42,743 nucleotides of DNA, taken from the NCBI GenBank assembly GCA_014084085.1, contig NPFB01000065.1, forward strand, positions 87,364 to 130,106, in the 5' to 3' direction. The stretch is from Hondaea fermentalgiana (Eukaryota; Sar; Bigyra; Thraustochytrida; Thraustochytriidae). Position 1 is the stretch's first letter. Every line of letters starts with the position of its first letter. The notes under the pieces were generated by a model that ran no database searches, was not told the DNA's origin, and saw nothing but the letters and a program-made list of their open reading frames with translations. Both the position numbers and the translations under genes were made by a program. Below are positions 30,201 to 38,545 of this stretch, piece after piece.

Positions 30201-31712
30201 CTTGCTCTGAACAACGAAAATGTTGAGAATGAGGATGCGGAGAGTGAGGATGAAAAGGATGGCACTGCTGACGCTATAGGGCAAGAAGATATGGCGATTT
30301 TGAACCGTGGTGCTGCGGATGAGCCGACTGACGCACTTCCCAGCTCGGTTGAACAAGAGGATGCTGCCTCAGAAGTGAGTGCGGAATCCCCAGACGAGGA
30401 GGAAGCGCGACCTGTTGGAACTGTGGTCGTGGGCGATAGTCGTAGACCACGCGCAGATACCGCCCGTGACGAAGACGCCAAGAGCGAGGTGTCCATCTCC
30501 TCCAGTGATCACAGCGTTGCCGATGATTCTGCAAGCTTCGTGAACCCTTCATTTTCGCAGCAAAATGATGACATGCAGCAGCCAAAACAGAGCATTCAAG
30601 CGGAGTCTCTTGACCGCGAGCGTGGTCAAACATCCCAAGCTAATGAAGGCATGGAAAGTGAAAGCGAAGCCAGCGACGTCGACGATGACGATGACGATGA
30701 TGACGCAATTGCGATGGATCCGGGGATGTCGCTGATTGCGGCCAAAGCCCGCAGGACAGCTAGACGTCTCAGGCGGGAGCCCTCAATTGCCGAATCAAGC
30801 GATCCAGGCTCCGAGCACGAGGACTTGAACTTTTCAGATGACCAAGAAAATTTAGAGGACGAAGATGAGGAAGACATGATGCACGTGCCACGCGCTGCCG
30901 AGAAAAATCATTCGACGCATGGCGAATACTTCTCTGACGAGGACCTGTCGTCTGATGAAGATGAAGGGGTCAAGAGTGTCGCGGAGCACAGTATCGTAAA
31001 TGGTCCGCAAGATCGCTTCCGCCATAGCTCCGTGAAAAATTACGGTGAAGACAGTGCCTCTGAGGATGAACGCGATGCGCAAGAGGAAACCAATTCGGTG
31101 TCAACCACAAAGAGTGGGCACGAAAAAGAGGATACGGCCCCTCGCAAGGAGACGCGCGGCCGAAGCGCGTTCGCCACCTCACCGCGAGAGACGACCTCGG
31201 AGGCGAACGATAGCGGCGTTGAATTTTCGGACGTTGAAGCTGATTCAGACAGGGGCGAAATCCGGATCACGCAAATGACAAAAAGAGTGACGACTTACAT
31301 GGCAGCGGGGGAGCGCACATCGTGGTCGTCGATTGCGGACGCGACGCTTGTTCACGACGCCAAGGTGCGTGCAAGCTTTATTGATGGGACTACTTCGGAC
31401 ATGGATGAAGTCTCGGACACGGATGACGAAATTCGCGCGCAGCGCACGCGAGTCGCGGCCCGTTTGGCCGGACGAATGCTTGATGGTCATGACGATTCGG
31501 CCGATGATTCGGCCGATTGCATCATTAGCAGAAAAGTACGCAAAACGCACGCCTGGCACGTGGAGAGCGATTCGTCAATGGACTCGTACCCCTCAACGGA
31601 CGATCGCATATCTCGCGGTAAGCCCGCTGCTCGGAGGTCACGGCCGTCTGCTCGTGCCCGCGCTCTCGTTGCACGAGAGATTGCCAAAGGAATTCAAGGC
31701 GAATACGAGTGA
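24210..31712 (+). CDS. Giant SAM-domain protein with WW-like motif and acidic Ser/Asp/Glu tail
   Basis: A single uninterrupted exon encodes 2,500 residues. The first 70 residues are Ser/Gly/Ala-rich, then comes a basic patch (RNMSRNLKNLKRGPKRMGKS, KRFKRKKK, about 50-80). A WW-like motif has Trp194 and Trp217 with the WxxP ending WTRP and the core DRYFVNKTTGDRVW. A SAM domain covers about 282-347 (ISDLLKAIKMEAHIPKF, EEHLEEMGFKMGERVKLMRII). From about residue 400 onward the protein is Asp/Glu/Ser-rich with scattered basic islands (for example RRKHRRRRS) and many SDSE-type casein-kinase-2-like sites, and is almost certainly disordered. The last 150 residues become less acidic and more Arg/Ala-rich. 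SAM domains mediate protein or RNA binding, and WW motifs bind Pro-rich peptides; the whole protein matches nothing I know. An in-frame ATG at 23889 exists, but the extension is Arg/Ala noise, so 24210 is preferred. Confidence 0.85.
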   Translation: MVRLRGGSRGAGSSSASSGSASAGAGARASTAVSTHNEKKDSALAVLRRNMSRNLKNLKRGPKRMGKSISKRFKRKKKDANDEGASEEEDNNDTQTRTPSLAATTARTSRASPTSTASSSATSAAARDARRQSMARSTLRRNESQERDAKGAKTGVGVKNQKVDDDEDEDEDEDDEEKDDIPDDATTKAKLDIWISNKDASTNDRYFVNKTTGDRVWTRPEGPSVVIINGESVAKVAQGHSKGDVVPTTSRIDKNNSVELMDSTKIAVHDTLKGLRDSALNVDSLARADVHSISDLLKAIKMEAHIPKFEAEDITLAELLYLQEEHLEEMGFKMGERVKLMRIIRLMRGIPVDDDDIDLSPRSKKLRGVRISDQVSMRHFKTSSRERRKSDGSRTDTSDEETEDDDDMPGGFRDELVRRSAHPSASDESEPETDSETELEADAPRASTARGKGTDDDKDDNRRRASSDESLESMSGEEEEDSSSENDSDASNHEDEDEDENEDEADDDDTRKTRKDAADADDHDEEAAAYMAKAARQGPSFVNLSGSKKGSKTKSNESDDEEDSNADSLSEAEDEEGTSSQKVSAPRKRSVSQSSSGSSGSSSEESDSDDEEDEDGKSASEKQAERAARLKAKYKASLDDGSSDEEDQEADEEVKDPTKTAKGSKAIEKDDDEDDESDSDSGSDSDAQDVTDKKRGTAAIARAQNDDDESDASKSDDDDDDEADEADEEGSQKKKTKTKKQQSRRDLKDGSDSESESENESDKEDRQDGVATMSKELDGDESGDESDRESQVDKQPESTSFPKADDESDNDASSDSGHSQSDSDADKEEEEDKREDDDVVEDENGRRHLKEKPRAKTAAGEGSESESESESGSDSENDSDKDASADEEHAASRHESGHTNTKTKTDAANDDEEDADHAGLVPMAFGSDSEDSSEQSSVASQAEKFKARGNLESDSDIDDDGAHEQLATRTSPRSLSKGGSFSRRKHRRRRSTESLSFSEDEAEDANMSRPTRTRRTSSGASSSTYSKANRRSPRGPPGSLANLLAAIDSEDEGEEDDGEHGNESHTNDAMSASSKSTRGPPRRRKLVGYLSQTDASSVGTSGRRRSRILSMTSTEPESGQERGYGSSAGLMYGSADDDDDDDDEVSFTGDWDNRLLAALHGVDAPPMHKSSRLVSYGSDNDDARWATGSDVDESDGDGLSSGLDTDTAGGAKSSPQRRSSYKRQNSSSPKDLPSRSSGRSVDYQQKGAAIRNSEDVSHRAQTVGEEDVESKDLSEDSDEARERKLHRVLTGGSSQPHEISHLRKFRAAAWAAAFAARSRSPSTGQDVDRAQEGIKSIGGRSNVDTTVAGPEHAAQKPMASPTEGGTRAKEETPSPLGPSPRSAQDPLSRTALGRSTAKPPTTLDLITKARDGLRSASHTPRSASSAISSGSSLLSSSRDPSPLHAAVASAGAQRALDAKAYLDDQERKAKGSPELNDNSSLPDVDVPEEDDSEVDDISLNPVVLDSGDDMDNSSTDGEEDSQEDESVGDNELSKNLGPRRSSPKPLPSSLLASSEPGNLSEDDQGEQTRAARASTATSVPSSRRPSLLPSAFTHDNDLEEDADDEDLDEEVDEEPLAVAASIARQDDVARQSHRRGSRLGRRDASDSDLNGEMDNGDDDDESLAGLSFMRLRKTSTEDLFGYKSPNNSDEEASLSDDDEESARAAGRDDAKSTGDGASDAGSESSDAEDDAVSRIDEGPLLTWSGDADETRGRGRDRPAYSSGDETPEPEAPPKKLSQVQKMARVLDDRIKAEESSSDDEDEDEPKDKEYVGPLLGSDNPQRVRTASEIEEDDYLRLEELRDEARRLRRQEKEDLARQERVNSNTESINTHSLENTSDDDSALRMSSIESSVAGDQGAGEQETEDASIKYSPDLARDRSLSRSQDGGDRSVAQSTGDQEHEDYAAQQSAAHQLQESDDDEEEEEVQPRKRILPSTLRYPLSASEEEDSASSSDDEDHLALNNENVENEDAESEDEKDGTADAIGQEDMAILNRGAADEPTDALPSSVEQEDAASEVSAESPDEEEARPVGTVVVGDSRRPRADTARDEDAKSEVSISSSDHSVADDSASFVNPSFSQQNDDMQQPKQSIQAESLDRERGQTSQANEGMESESEASDVDDDDDDDDAIAMDPGMSLIAAKARRTARRLRREPSIAESSDPGSEHEDLNFSDDQENLEDEDEEDMMHVPRAAEKNHSTHGEYFSDEDLSSDEDEGVKSVAEHSIVNGPQDRFRHSSVKNYGEDSASEDERDAQEETNSVSTTKSGHEKEDTAPRKETRGRSAFATSPRETTSEANDSGVEFSDVEADSDRGEIRITQMTKRVTTYMAAGERTSWSSIADATLVHDAKVRASFIDGTTSDMDEVSDTDDEIRAQRTRVAARLAGRMLDGHDDSADDSADCIISRKVRKTHAWHVESDSSMDSYPSTDDRISRGKPAARRSRPSARARALVAREIAKGIQGEYE

Positions 31713-31938
31713 ATTGTTTTGTAGAGAGATTTATTGTTTGATTATCAACATCAACATCATCATTATTATTATGTGACTTGGTCTGAGCTCAGCTGTCGCG
31801 GGCTCGCTTCCGTCCAGGAAGCATTCTGCAGTATTCTGCTTTTCGTTGATTTACCCAAGCTTGGGTCGACCGTCGTGCGTGCGAGTTTCCGGGATGCCCA
31901 TAATTACAGCATGAAGCAGACCCAAGTCGCCAATCCTG

Positions 31939-32988
31939 ATGGATGAAGCGTGGGCCGACGACTTTGACGAGGAGGCCGAGGCCGAAGCAGAGGCGGAGGC
32001 CGAGGCGGCAGCTGCCGCGCGCGGTGTTGCCAGCAGCTCGGCTTCCAGCGCGGCGCAATCTTTGGTCGCCAGACAGCAGCAAGATGGCAGCGACCAGGCA
32101 CTCGCTCATGCTCGTGGTCCACTCCTGGACCCTGCCTCCGGGAACTCGCGCAGTGCAGGTCCTCTCGGCGCGATAGATGACTTTGACGAAGATGCAGAGG
32201 CAGAGGCAGAAGCGGAGGCCGCCGCCGCCGCAGCTGCAGCTGCAGGTGGGCCCGCGCCGTCGGAGAGTGCGCCACCGTCTCGTGAGGGCCTTGACGCCGC
32301 AGAGCGTCGCGATGGAAGGCGTTGCCAAGAATGCGGGTCCATGTCGTTGGACCAGCGCATGCTGGCGACCTTTGACGAGGCCATCTGCACAACATGCAAG
32401 ATTGAGAACCCTGCGTACAAAACGCTGACCAAAACAAACGCTAAAAACGACTATCTCCTGGCCGACGATGACCTGTACAACCTCAGCTTCCTGGTGACTT
32501 CGAATCCCCGTCGCATGGGCTGGTCGATGATGAAACTGTACTTGACGAAGCAGGTCGAAGCTCGTTCCATGGAGCGATGGGGAACCGTAGAGGCTCGCGA
32601 AGCAGAACGCGAGCGCCGTGCTTTGGAGCGTGCGAAAAAGCGCCAATTGCGCGCGAAGAAGGCATTTGAAGGCGCGATTTCTGGCGAAGCAGATGACGTA
32701 TTTCAGCGCAATATCAGTAAATTGCGCGGCGAGGTACGCGGTGACAAGGTCGATCGCGCGGACAAGAGCAAAAGCAGCTCGAAGCGTCGGCACAAGTCAG
32801 AAGCTAGTGAAAGCGAGAGCAGCAAACAAAAGAGGAAGAAGAAGAACAAGTCCCAAAACTTTGTCCCGCGCAACGAAAGGTATCATCAGCACACATTTGG
32901 ACCGTCCAAACCTATTGCACCCGATAGCGACATTCACGTAAAGTCGTGCACAGAGTGTGGTCTTGACGTTCAATTCGAAAGCCTTTAA
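31939..32988 (+). CDS. XPA: XPA/Rad14 nucleotide excision repair protein
   Basis: A single exon encodes 349 residues. XPA verifies damage and organises the excision complex with RPA and TFIIH in the nucleus. The zinc finger is C129-x2-C132-x17-C150-x2-C153, followed by the conserved LTKTNAKNDYLLADDDL and the DNA-binding helix region (MGWSMMKLYLTKQVEARSMERWG). The C-terminal pattern YHQHTFGP and the second CxxC (Cys337, Cys340) match XPA ends. A Lys/Ser-rich insert of about 50 residues separates the basic helix from the C-terminal motif. The N-terminus carries two similar acidic/Ala units (DDFDEEAEAEAE... at 7 and DDFDEDAEAEAE... at 80). It starts 226 bp after the stop of the giant gene, on the same strand. 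Confidence 0.93.
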   Translation: MDEAWADDFDEEAEAEAEAEAEAAAAARGVASSSASSAAQSLVARQQQDGSDQALAHARGPLLDPASGNSRSAGPLGAIDDFDEDAEAEAEAEAAAAAAAAAGGPAPSESAPPSREGLDAAERRDGRRCQECGSMSLDQRMLATFDEAICTTCKIENPAYKTLTKTNAKNDYLLADDDLYNLSFLVTSNPRRMGWSMMKLYLTKQVEARSMERWGTVEAREAERERRALERAKKRQLRAKKAFEGAISGEADDVFQRNISKLRGEVRGDKVDRADKSKSSSKRRHKSEASESESSKQKRKKKNKSQNFVPRNERYHQHTFGPSKPIAPDSDIHVKSCTECGLDVQFESL

Positions 32989-33335
32989 TAACTGAACTGT
33001 ATTTTTCGCTCTTGAACCGATCGTCTTGAACATGGTGAAAGAAAACAGAAGGAAACATGGATAGTAAAGGTAAGAGAAACTTGGGGAGGGGAACAGAGAG
33101 CCGCGTGTCACGCGCCAGATGGGACTCACTCACCCCTAGTCAACGAGCAAAAAGAAGGCACCCTGGCCTCTTATTTGCGCGGCGTGAGCTTTTCAGAGTG
33201 AGGTCAGGGAAGGAGAGATGAGTCAAGAGTAGGCGAGGTGAAGACGTTTGATGCTCTGCGCGAGAGGGATATTATAAAGGAAAACACGGGAAGATCGGAG
33301 CTGATGGGAGCGTCGAAAGCGAGTTGCTTTTTCTC
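32989..33335. other. Convergent intergenic region, no gene seen
   Basis: This 347-bp spacer lies between the XPA stop and the stop of the 93-residue ORF; it presumably holds both 3' UTRs. No repeat or RNA gene is visible. Confidence 0.6.
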
Positions 33336-33617
33336 TCACCAGGTGATGGACTCGCGCTTAAAGTCGTGCGGGTTCAAGATGCCACTCTTGCGGACCGAGG
33401 TCCGAGCGCGGGCCCTCAATTGCTCTTCCAGGGAGCGGCCCTCCTCTTCAAAATAATCTCTCGCAGGCGCTGCTTCGGCCTGCTCGATCTCCATGCGGGC
33501 CTGCTCCGCCTTGAGGGCCTGTGCAAGGTCGCTGCTGCCCGTCCGGAGCGACAGCTTCCTCGAGAGCGACGTGCGCGAGAGCGACTTGCGCGAGAGCGAC
33601 TTGCGGAGCCGCTCCAT
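33336..33617 (-). CDS. Small basic/coiled-coil protein with RKSLSR repeats
   Basis: This encodes 93 residues. I do not recognise it. The N-terminus has a serial Ser-Leu-Ser-Arg pattern (RKSLSRKSLSRTSLSRKLSLR, with about a 5-residue period), each unit resembling a basophilic kinase site. A charged helix follows (QALKAEQARMEIEQAEA, YFEEEGRSLEEQLRARA), and the end is GILNPHDFKRESITW. The start ATG at 33617 has a good context (AAGATGG). The frame is open farther upstream but only as Ala/Arg low complexity. A GTAAGA just before the ATG and a GGTGAGA at the stop look like splice donors, so the gene could have more exons. A real gene is likely but not certain. Confidence 0.5.
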   Translation of the reverse strand: MERLRKSLSRKSLSRTSLSRKLSLRTGSSDLAQALKAEQARMEIEQAEAAPARDYFEEEGRSLEEQLRARARTSVRKSGILNPHDFKRESITW

Positions 33618-34248
33618 CTTACTCAGTCTGTTGTGGTCGCCGGCGCCCCTCGTGCCGCCCGCTTTGTCTCGCGCGGTCACTGCTGCTGCTGCTGCTGCCG
33701 CCGCCGCCGCCGCCGCTGGTCGCGAGCACGCGCGCCGCCGAGGATGAAAGATGGAAATGGATCGGGACGCGCCGGTCCCGCTCCGCCCGCTCCTCGTCGC
33801 TGCCGCCGCCGCCGCCGCAGGGGGTCGCGCCCTGTCTCTCGCCAAGGCTGCGCGCGGAGAGCTCGCCGTCGCCGCGCCGCGTCTCGCCCGCGTACCGTTT
33901 CTGCCGCGTGCAGCGGCGGACTCGGGCGCCGGAGAAGCCCCCGCTCGCCAGCGGGGCACGCGCCAAGACAGGCCCGCCTTAACGCGCCTGCTTCGGGGGT
34001 CCTTTCGGAGCCCGAAGGTTAAGGTGGCTTTGGAAGTGGGTGTGCAAGTTTACAATAGTGTCCGCAATACCGTCGATTTGAAGATAAGTGGGCGGGGTCG
34101 GCGAATGAAGGAAGAGAGCAAGATGGTGTTTGTTGCAGGACGTGTTTGGGGGCTGATGATGGGGAAGTGGGTTTGAGAGGAAGAAAAGACAAAAGCAACA
34201 AAAGAAGAAGCGATCTTTGTCGTCGCTGTCAGGAACTAAAAAGAAAAA
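33618..34248. other. Intergenic region, GC-rich on the left
   Basis: This 631-bp spacer lies between two minus-strand genes; it should hold the 3' UTR of the GRASP gene and the promoter of the small ORF. GCT/GCC trinucleotide runs at 33680-33717 and 33799-33822 produce Ala, Gly or Ser homopolymers in every frame. Nothing else was recognised. Confidence 0.55.
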
Positions 34249-34698
34249 CTAGCTGTCCTGGTCATCGTCGAGGGTGGGTAGACGCTCGAAATTGCCCCGG
34301 CTGCATTTGCAGAGCACGACGGCGTTGTTTGCGAGTTTCCAGTCAAGCTCAAGCACAACACCACCTTTGTCATCTTCGCCAAGGATTTCGCCGTAACCTG
34401 CTTGCGTCGAGACTTCGTGACGCACCCAACGCGCATGAGTGCCGCGCTCAGATCGAAAGTAGTCCTCCACGGTTTCTACAATGTCCGAGTCGTCCTTTGC
34501 AAGCGACATGGACAGTGATGCCATGCTAACGGGTCTGTACGTGCCCAGCGTATCGCGCACGTCGTTCGGGATCATATGGGACTGCCCGAGTCCAATGTCA
34601 CACCCAAGTCTGCGTCACAAGAAAAAATGATATTCGAAGCCCCCCCCACGACCATTCATCTCGTCAGTAATCTATCGAATCCGATTCATCACCAGCCC

Positions 34699-34738
<40 letters not shown>

Positions 34739-35602
34739 TTTGTGTGCGCGCTCGCTTGCTCTTTCTCTGTCATTCACTTACAAACCTTCTCCGGACCAAA
34801 GACTCGTTGGTTTGACCTGAACGATACGCACAGTATCCGCAACACTTGAGTACACAAAGAGGTTGAGATGCTTGTCAAGCGCACGGCGTACCGTTGCCAC
34901 GAGAGCTGCGCTCGATCGAAACGGTTGACCGTAGATGGTCCCAAGGATGAAATCGCTGTGCGACTGCAGACCCGAACGCAACGCGGGCGATCCACCCTGA
35001 ATATCCATTACGCGCACAACATCTCGCATGCAATCCGTATATGTATCATACGAAAGTCGAACGCCAGCAAGATCGTTGCGTCGTCCCCAGCGTTTGCTTG
35101 GCGTGAACACAACCTCGCGAAGACTACGATTCTTGCAATTGTACACTGTGAGCCGGAGAGGTTGGCCTTCCGAGGCAACAACCAGGCGTTGAAAGCTCTC
35201 TTCGTTCCACTCGACAACGTCGACGGCCACAAGGTCCACCTCACCAGCCCGAACGATAAAGTCGAACCAAGGTACAAGGCCCGACTTGCCTAGCGGGCTT
35301 CCCGGTGAAATGAGCAGCACTCGGTACGCGTGAGCGCGTCTGTACAAGAGCTCAACGATGCGTTCTGGTGCTCCGCACCTGTTGCTGATGAGCGTGCGCG
35401 CATTGCTCCCCGTGGGAGCTGCTGCTGCAGCGTGCTCTGGCGTCTTCTGTTTGGTCTTGATCGCCTCTTGCACCTCGGCTGCCTTATCTTGCTGCTTCGG
35501 CTGCTCCCCCGTCTGCTGCTCCTTTGGCTGCTGCTGCTGCTCAGACTGCGGCTGTTGCTCCGGCTCGAGCTTGCTCTGTTCGCTCTCGTTGCTGCCCGTC
35601 AT
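34249..35602 (-). CDS. GRASP55/65-type Golgi reassembly stacking protein
   Basis: Exons are 34782-35602 and 34249-34609; the intron 34610-34781 (172 nt) has donor GTAAGT, a TACTGAC-like branch site and acceptor ACGCAG. Splicing gives WSGEGLLGCDIG, the conserved end of the second GRASP PDZ domain. The 393-residue product has PDZ1 at about 91-185 (SPGSPLGKSGLVPWFDFIV, FTPSKRWG) and PDZ2 at about 191-285 (GGSPALRSGLQSHSDFILG, VKPTSLWSGEG). GRASP proteins tether Golgi cisternae and act in unconventional secretion. Unlike animal forms, the protein starts MTGSNES, so there is no Gly2 for myristoylation, and PDZ1 is preceded by about 85 Gln/Glu/Lys-rich residues. The C-terminal part is only about 100 residues and is not Pro/Ser-rich. 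Confidence 0.92.
34703..34734. repeat. (CT)16 dinucleotide repeat inside the GRASP intron
   Basis: Sixteen CT units on the plus strand read as GA units in the transcript, nearer the donor than the acceptor. The branch-site and pyrimidine region near the acceptor are separate from it. Confidence 0.95.
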
Positions 35603-36136
35603 TTTCTCCGAGTCGCTTGGCCCTCGCTCGCCCGCCCGCCCGCACGTATCGAATCCTTTTCAGGTTTGCTGTGGCGGCGCGACCTGGGTCACAGTGGTAT
35701 AACCGGTAAAACTTACTACGACGCAAGGACGTAGTCTAGAGGTCAAAGTTGCGCTTCGTACGGCGTGAGGAACAAGGCCCTGAGCCAAAGGAGAGCGCAA
35801 TCAGACAGCTTTAAGGGTGAACATTTGAAAGGGTTAAGATTCTTCTCAACTTTATTAGTTTAGCCAAGGCGACAACATCGCGAGAGCCTTCTTCTTGCAA
35901 TCGTATCTAGAATGAGCAAATCTTGCATGATTGGCATGGTGGCAAAACGTCAGGGACCGGAGTACCAGCTTGCCTCTCGCCGCTTCTCTTTACGACTTCT
36001 TCAACGCCGATTTGGACTCCATCAAGAAATTGGAGGAAGAACAGGAAATACTTGTCGTGGTGCTCAAGAAGAGAACCGTTTAAGATTTAGAAGTTTCTCT
36101 TTGACCATTGGCAAGGTACAATTATTATGTAAAACG
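35603..36136. other. Intergenic region with a possible exon remnant
   Basis: This 534-bp spacer lies between two minus-strand genes; it carries the GRASP promoter and the 3' UTR of the phosphoesterase. On the plus strand at about 35985-36082, one frame reads LYDFFNADLDSIKKLEEEQ before a stop, which looks more protein-like than its surroundings, but the frame is closed upstream. It is not called as a gene. Confidence 0.45.
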
Positions 36137-37331
36137 TCACGCATCCTTGCGCTCGAGATGAATGTAGTCTTCGACGGCATTCTCAAAGGTGCAGTTCCAG
36201 GTGAAAACCTGATCGCGTCCCTTGAACTGAACGAGACGGGCGCCATGATCGAAAGGGAGAGGCCCTCCCGCGCCCTCCCAGTCATGAGGTGGCGTGTATG
36301 AGCCGCAGCGTCCATAGCAGAGATACACATTGTCCCTTCGCGCCACAAAGTCCGAGTGATGGTCATGACCGCAAAACGTGGCAAGAATGTTGCCTTGCTT
36401 CTTGATAGCGTCAAAGAGACCACTGTTGAGCTTAGAGCAGCCTGCCACAAGGTCTTTGCCAATCCAACGCACCAAAGACTTGAATGGCTCGTGCATGACT
36501 GGCCAAGGTGCCTTGCCGCCCAGAATGGCGGCCTCAAAGAGGCCATTCTTGCCGGCAAGTGGCTTTGTGCCTTGATACTCTGGCAGGGGAATGTGGAAGA
36601 ATGCGAGACCCTCCGCGGAAGGTGCGAGCTCTCCGCTGGCCGAGAGACGCGCATACTCTCGAACAGTCTCGGCAGCAAAGGTTGTGTACATGATCTTGGG
36701 GTCGTCACTGTTGGTTCCAGAGTCAAAGAGCCAAAGCCGAAGGCTCGATGCTGCGTCGGCTTCCGCGGTTCGCCCGACGGTGAGAGTGTGGTTAAACGTC
36801 TTCGCCTTACTAGAAATGCACAGTGGAAGCTCGTAGATTCCAAGCAAGTCTTCGCGCGACCACGGCGAATGATCATCATCGCTGCAAGATTGATATGCCA
36901 GCACATCAAAGTTAGTCTTGTGCAAACGTAGTTCGATGGGGAAAAGGACCTGAAACAACGTACTGATTACCTGGAATGTAGGTCCACGGGATCTTCGCCT
37001 CGAGCACGGGGGCCAGAACCTCGAGCATGACCTGCTTGAAGGCGTCCCGGCCGAGGTCTTTGCAGGGACGGCCGTCGACAATGTCGCCTGTGAAGATGCA
37101 CAGGTCCGGCGTCGCCTCCTTGAGCACGTGACGGATGAGATCAACGTTGCGCGCGCTGCTATAGCCCTCTTTCTCAAACTCGATGACTCTGCCGCGGGCC
37201 TCAAAGGTCTTGACGTCCGCGGGGAACTGGTGCAGGTCGGTGAACTGCGCGATGACAATACCTCCCGGATGATCCATGGCTGAGCCCTCGGGAAGGCCGC
37301 ACTCCAGCTTGACGTGTCCAATATCCTCCAT
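36137..37331 (-). CDS. Calcineurin-like metallophosphoesterase (PAP28/Dcr2-like)
   Basis: Exons are 36964-37331 and 36137-36881; the intron 36882-36963 (82 nt) has donor GTACGT, a CTAAC branch site and acceptor TTGCAG. Splicing splits the His codon of the GNHD motif and restores PGNHDDDHSPW, strong support for the junction. The 370-residue product carries the metallophosphatase set: D32-x-H34, G82-D83, G121-N-H123-D124, and GHDHHSDF near the C-terminus, plus FFHIPLPEYQG. The ends YLCYGRCGSY and GARLVQF match plant PAP28/29 and yeast Dcr2-type enzymes. These are two-metal phosphoesterases; the substrate is unknown here. No clear signal peptide was seen. The start at 37331 is the first ATG; the upstream extension opens with TTG. 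Confidence 0.88.
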
Positions 37332-38545
37332 CGTGCTGCCGCTTGTCGCGCGGTCGGCGGTGTCCCTGCTGCGCTTTCTGGTCGCGCGCGCGCTGCACAA
37401 ACGACAAAGGTGTCTTGGATTGATTTCACTCTCTTTTGAGTCTTCCTGGGCTTCACAATCAATTTGTTTTATTCATTGAATGCCATGATCCATTGGGGTC
37501 GTCAATGAATGTGAATGCCGACACTTTGATAAGGACCCGCTCAAGAGAGAGAACGATTTCAGAAGCCTCGCAAGTGCTACTTTGCTTCTTTGGGCAAGTG
37601 AACGTATACAGAAAGCTCGCCAAGGTCGCCAGGAGCTCCACTGTTTAGGAAAGAAAACAAGACCGGCCACCTTAACTCGAGCGATATGGTTTGGAATGTA
37701 TCACAAGCGCCTTTTTGACAGGGTGAGGGAAAGCCAAAGACCCAGCTTACTACAGAACAGATGACATGCCAAGTAGCTTTAACTTTGCTCGCCTGAGCAG
37801 AGCATAGTTGAAGAAGAGCTGATCGGGCTACAACCCGACGGATGAGCTTGACCTCAAGCAAGCCACCGATTACAATACTTTCAAGTGAGGCAGCTGTTCA
37901 CGACAACTCGACTCTTCTTCCTCCTCCGCCTCTTCTGCCTTCCCTAGCGCAAGCGACCACGAAAGCTTTGCGTGCGAGCGCGCCACTCTTCTTTCCCCCT
38001 CGTCGTACTACTAGTATAGATAATCCAACACAAATTCTCGTCCTACACTGCACGACCGCCGCCATCCCGCCATCCCGGCATCCTGGACCTGACCGTCAAT
38101 GAAGCAAGCCAGCAATCGAATCGGTCAGCCAATCGGCCAGCCAGCCAGCCGTCCGGGCCTCCGCGTCCATTTCCCCGCGAGCGAGCGAGACCCTTGCGCG
38201 TGCGCCGCGCGGCCAGGCAGGCGCGATGAGAGATTGGCCCAAGTTCTCACTCGGCGCCGCGAGAAATTGTGAGCGCCGCGTCCCAAACTTTGACCCACTT
38301 GCGCGCCCCGTTTGCGCCACTTGCGCGCCCCGTTTGCGCCACTTGCGCCACTCGGAGCCCGACTTTGCGCGCGGGGCTTGCTAGTGTGGCGGCCCGGGAA
38401 GAAAGGGAGAGAAGATACTACCGCTGCAGCAGCAGACTCGCCGCGAGGAGGACCTCGAGCAGCGGCAGTTCCTGATCGCGCGGGAGTCGGGCAGGCAGAG
38501 AGACGCGGAGAGGGAGACGGACTGCAGCAGGCGAGGGGGAGACGC
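37332..38545. promoter_or_regulatory. Divergent intergenic region (phosphoesterase / FAH)
   Basis: This 1.2-kb spacer lies between divergent start codons and carries both promoters. The left 700 bp are less GC-rich; the right part becomes GC-rich and contains a 22-bp tandem repeat close to the FAH gene. No convincing ORF was seen. Confidence 0.6.
38296..38351. repeat. 22-bp direct tandem repeat upstream of FAH
   Basis: Two perfect copies (38296-38317, 38318-38339) and a partial third copy of a GC-rich unit containing CACTTGCGC and CCCCGTTTGCGC. It lies 195-250 bp before the FAH start, in the position of a promoter element or 5' leader. Confidence 0.9.

Noticed and set aside
35985..36082. Plus-strand fragment reading LYDFFNADLDSIKKLEEEQ before a stop
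   Set aside because: The frame is closed shortly upstream and no partner exon was found. It could be a remnant or chance.
38296..38351. E2F-like sites in the 22-bp repeat
   Set aside because: TTTGCGCC does not fit the TTTSSCGC consensus.
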